Source: Erpobdella octoculata
Taxonomy: Eukaryota; Annelida; Clitellata; Hirudinida; Erpobdellidae
Direction of reading: 5' to 3'
DNA length: 64,000 nucleotides
NCBI GenBank assembly: GCA_963978895.1
Contig: OZ022244.1
Span: 23,715,531 to 23,779,530, forward strand
In this document: positions 62,552 to 64,000 of the stretch, in pieces
Layout: every line of letters starts with the position of its first letter
Position numbering within the stretch: the stretch's first letter is position 1
Notes under the pieces: model-generated
Told to the model about the DNA's origin: nothing
Databases searched by the model: none
Seen by the model: only the letters and a program-made list of their open reading frames with translations
Position numbers and translations under genes: made by a program

Positions 62552-62664
62552 CTAACCCTGACCGTAACCCTGACCCTAACCATAAGACTAACCCTAATCT
62601 AACCCTAATCGTAGCCCTAACCCTAACCCTAACACTAACACTAACCTAGCTTTAACCCTAACCT
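62275..62664. repeat. Degenerate interstitial telomere-like (CCCTAA)n
   Basis: Variant CTAACC/CCCTAA units at 62275-62375 and 62552-62664, interrupted by a poly(A) retroposon. The units are too degenerate to be an active telomere. Confidence 0.75.
62376..62551 (+). mobile_element. Dispersed retroposon family, copy 4, with poly(A) tail
   Basis: Starts CCGCCTTGCATTTGCAAGCC, then AGTCCCAAGCCTGGA, then AAAACACCTGGTG, ending in about 28 A residues. Telomere-like CTAAC lies on both sides. The A tail and the interruption of the repeat array indicate retroposition. Confidence 0.65.
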
Positions 62665-63051
62665 TTTCAAAACATTAAACGCTGTATCTCCTAAACGGAG
62701 CATCTTAGAGCAAAAAGGACATCAGTTTTGTAATCGTCATGTCTAGATTGTAATTTTCCGGTTTTGACAAACTTGATTTTTCAAAACTTTAAAACGTTGT
62801 ATCTTTTAAACGGAGCGTCCTAGAGCGAAGGACTTCATTTTTGTTATCATCAGGTCAAGACTTACTAGGAGCGAATGTAATTTTTTTATGACTCATCAGG
62901 TCAAGACTTACTAGGAGCGAATGGATTTTTTTTATGACAAACTTGATAGTTTGTATTTCATTATATTTATTTTTAAGAGTAGCTCAATGGCCTTAAAGCT
63001 TCCCGTAGTTTTTGTCAAAGAAACAAGTAGATCGTCTTGCACTTTTTAATA
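62665..63051. repeat. Diverged tandem duplications between repeats
   Basis: Two diverged copies of an about 85-bp block (motif CTAAACGGAGC / TTAAACGGAGC). Then a 30-bp block with GACTTACTAGGAGCGAATG appears twice (about 62861-62880 and 62904-62923). No gene. Confidence 0.6.
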
Positions 63052-63380
63052 CTAGCGGGTACACAGCGTTGCCCGAGGTTTTTTTATCGTTTTTCCCGCT
63101 CGCTCCCGTTTTCTTCTCCGCTTGCTCTCACGCTCCCGGCTGCTTTCCCGTTTCCGGTCGTTTTCCAGCTCCCGATCTCTATCCCGCTCCCGATCCCTTT
63201 GCCGTTCCCGTTCATTCTCTAGTTCCCGTTTCCGCTCATTTTTAACCGATTTTAATTTTTTTTCACAAAAATCTTCCTCCATTGACTCTCAAGGTTGTGT
63301 GAAAATTTCATTACGATCAGATGAATGGTGTAGCAATGCATAAGTTACATACACACACACACAGTCATTTTTATATAGGA
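63052..63380 (-). mobile_element. Second non-autonomous Helitron
   Basis: On the minus strand it starts TC after an A (63380, flank 63381) and ends CTAG (63055-63052) before a T. The 5' 120 bp is clearly related to the copy at 13909 (TGCATTGCTACACCA, then AATGAAATTTTCACACAACC). The interior again carries purine-rich GGGAGC/GGGAAC units. It is 329 bp long. Confidence 0.75.
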
Positions 63381-63573
63381 TGTATAGAAGATATAAGATA
63401 ATTGAAACAATCAAGCTGTTGTTATAGCCAACATTATCAAATTAAATTGGAAAGACTCTGGAAGCGGAGGTTTATAATCTGATTCAGGAATTGAATCTTA
63501 CTGATTGAATTAAATCTGTTTTTTAACCCTACAGCCAACAACACAATAGTGGAAACCGGCGTGTTTGTATTTA

Positions 63574-63620
63574 AACATAACATAACGTTTATTTTAAAGT
63601 GAATCAGAACAATTAATAAT
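63574..63620 (-). repeat. CR1-type LINE 3' tail fragment
   Basis: AACATAACATAACGTTTATT and AAAGTGAAT on the plus strand parallel the 3' tail of the LINE at 46310 (AACATAACATAACTTTATTA, AGTGAAT). No coding part is recognised here. Confidence 0.5.
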
Positions 63621-64000
63621 AATCGTGTGTGAGATCCACTGTGAGATTTATGTAAGAAATTTCTTAAGAAGATCTAGTCAGCTTGGTATTAAGACTAAGA
63701 CATTAAAAAGTGAAAATAATAAATGCAGGAGCATTTTATATAGAGAGTTACAAGAGGACAGCTTCCTAATCCTCACTTGAATTTTTAAAATAGAAGTTGT
63801 ACTTATTGACAAATTCTTATTAGTCTATACTCTCTGTATAAAAAATTAATTATATTCTATTTGAAGTATTTATAAATCAACATTTTTCTTAAGGATCTTA
63901 GTGAGGTTGGGATAGTAACCTGTCCCACGTTGCTCTCTAATTGGAAAACTGTAGTAGTTTTAGAGATTTAGTTAACATTGGAATTTCATATATAGTTATT
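63621..64000. other. Unassigned sequence at the window edge
   Basis: AT-rich, with no gene, clear repeat or splice-consistent exon recognised. Confidence 0.4.

Noticed and set aside
63012..63343. Frames rich in Arg-Ser or Pro-Phe
   Set aside because: Shadow frames of the purine-rich Helitron core.

Overview
This is nuclear DNA of an invertebrate animal. The evidence is many short AT-rich introns with GT-AG (and a few GC-AG) borders, standard-code genes for an axonemal dynein heavy chain, a schwannomin-interacting protein, a UPF0764 secreted protein and an NCAM/Fasciclin II-type adhesion molecule, plus animal-type LINE, hAT, Helitron, Ty3 and tRNA-SINE repeats. The taxon cannot be fixed from the window; a spiralian or another marine invertebrate is a guess. 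All exon borders come from reading splice sites, frame and phase by eye, and every gene model closes to whole codons.

Layout. (1) 36-13141 (+): the 3' half of an inner-arm axonemal dynein heavy chain gene, about 30 exons and 1,927 codons, from AAA3 to the C-terminus. (2) 13142-18563: a transposon landing zone holding a Helitron, a decayed hAT element and a hAT MITE with a LINE fragment inside it. (3) 18564-20412 (+): an unrecognised coiled-coil gene, convergent with (4) 21019-24364 (-): a complete SCHIP1-family gene that still carries an N-terminal IQ motif. (5) 24365-30278: repeats, including a hAT-like element with a 67-bp perfect palindrome and a hammerhead-like motif, an element with long subrepeat-built inverted termini, and a hAT element with transposase remnants. 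(6) 30279-35067 (-): a Ty3-type LTR element keeping only Gag and protease, its 5' LTR split by a younger LINE. (7) 35330-42586 (+): a secreted UPF0764 (C16orf89-like) gene whose last intron holds a 1.27-kb tetranucleotide array. (8) 43423-61947 (+): an NCAM/FasII-like gene in 14 coding exons (5 Ig, 1 FN3, one membrane segment), whose introns carry a nearly intact CR1 LINE, a 1.94-kb pentanucleotide array, a hAT MITE and a Helitron-like element. (9) 61948-64000: a polyadenylation signal, degenerate telomere-like repeats interrupted by a poly(A) retroposon, and a second Helitron.

The protein genes do not form an operon or obvious pathway. The common theme is very heavy repeat load in introns, with many insertions still showing perfect target-site duplications and therefore probably young.
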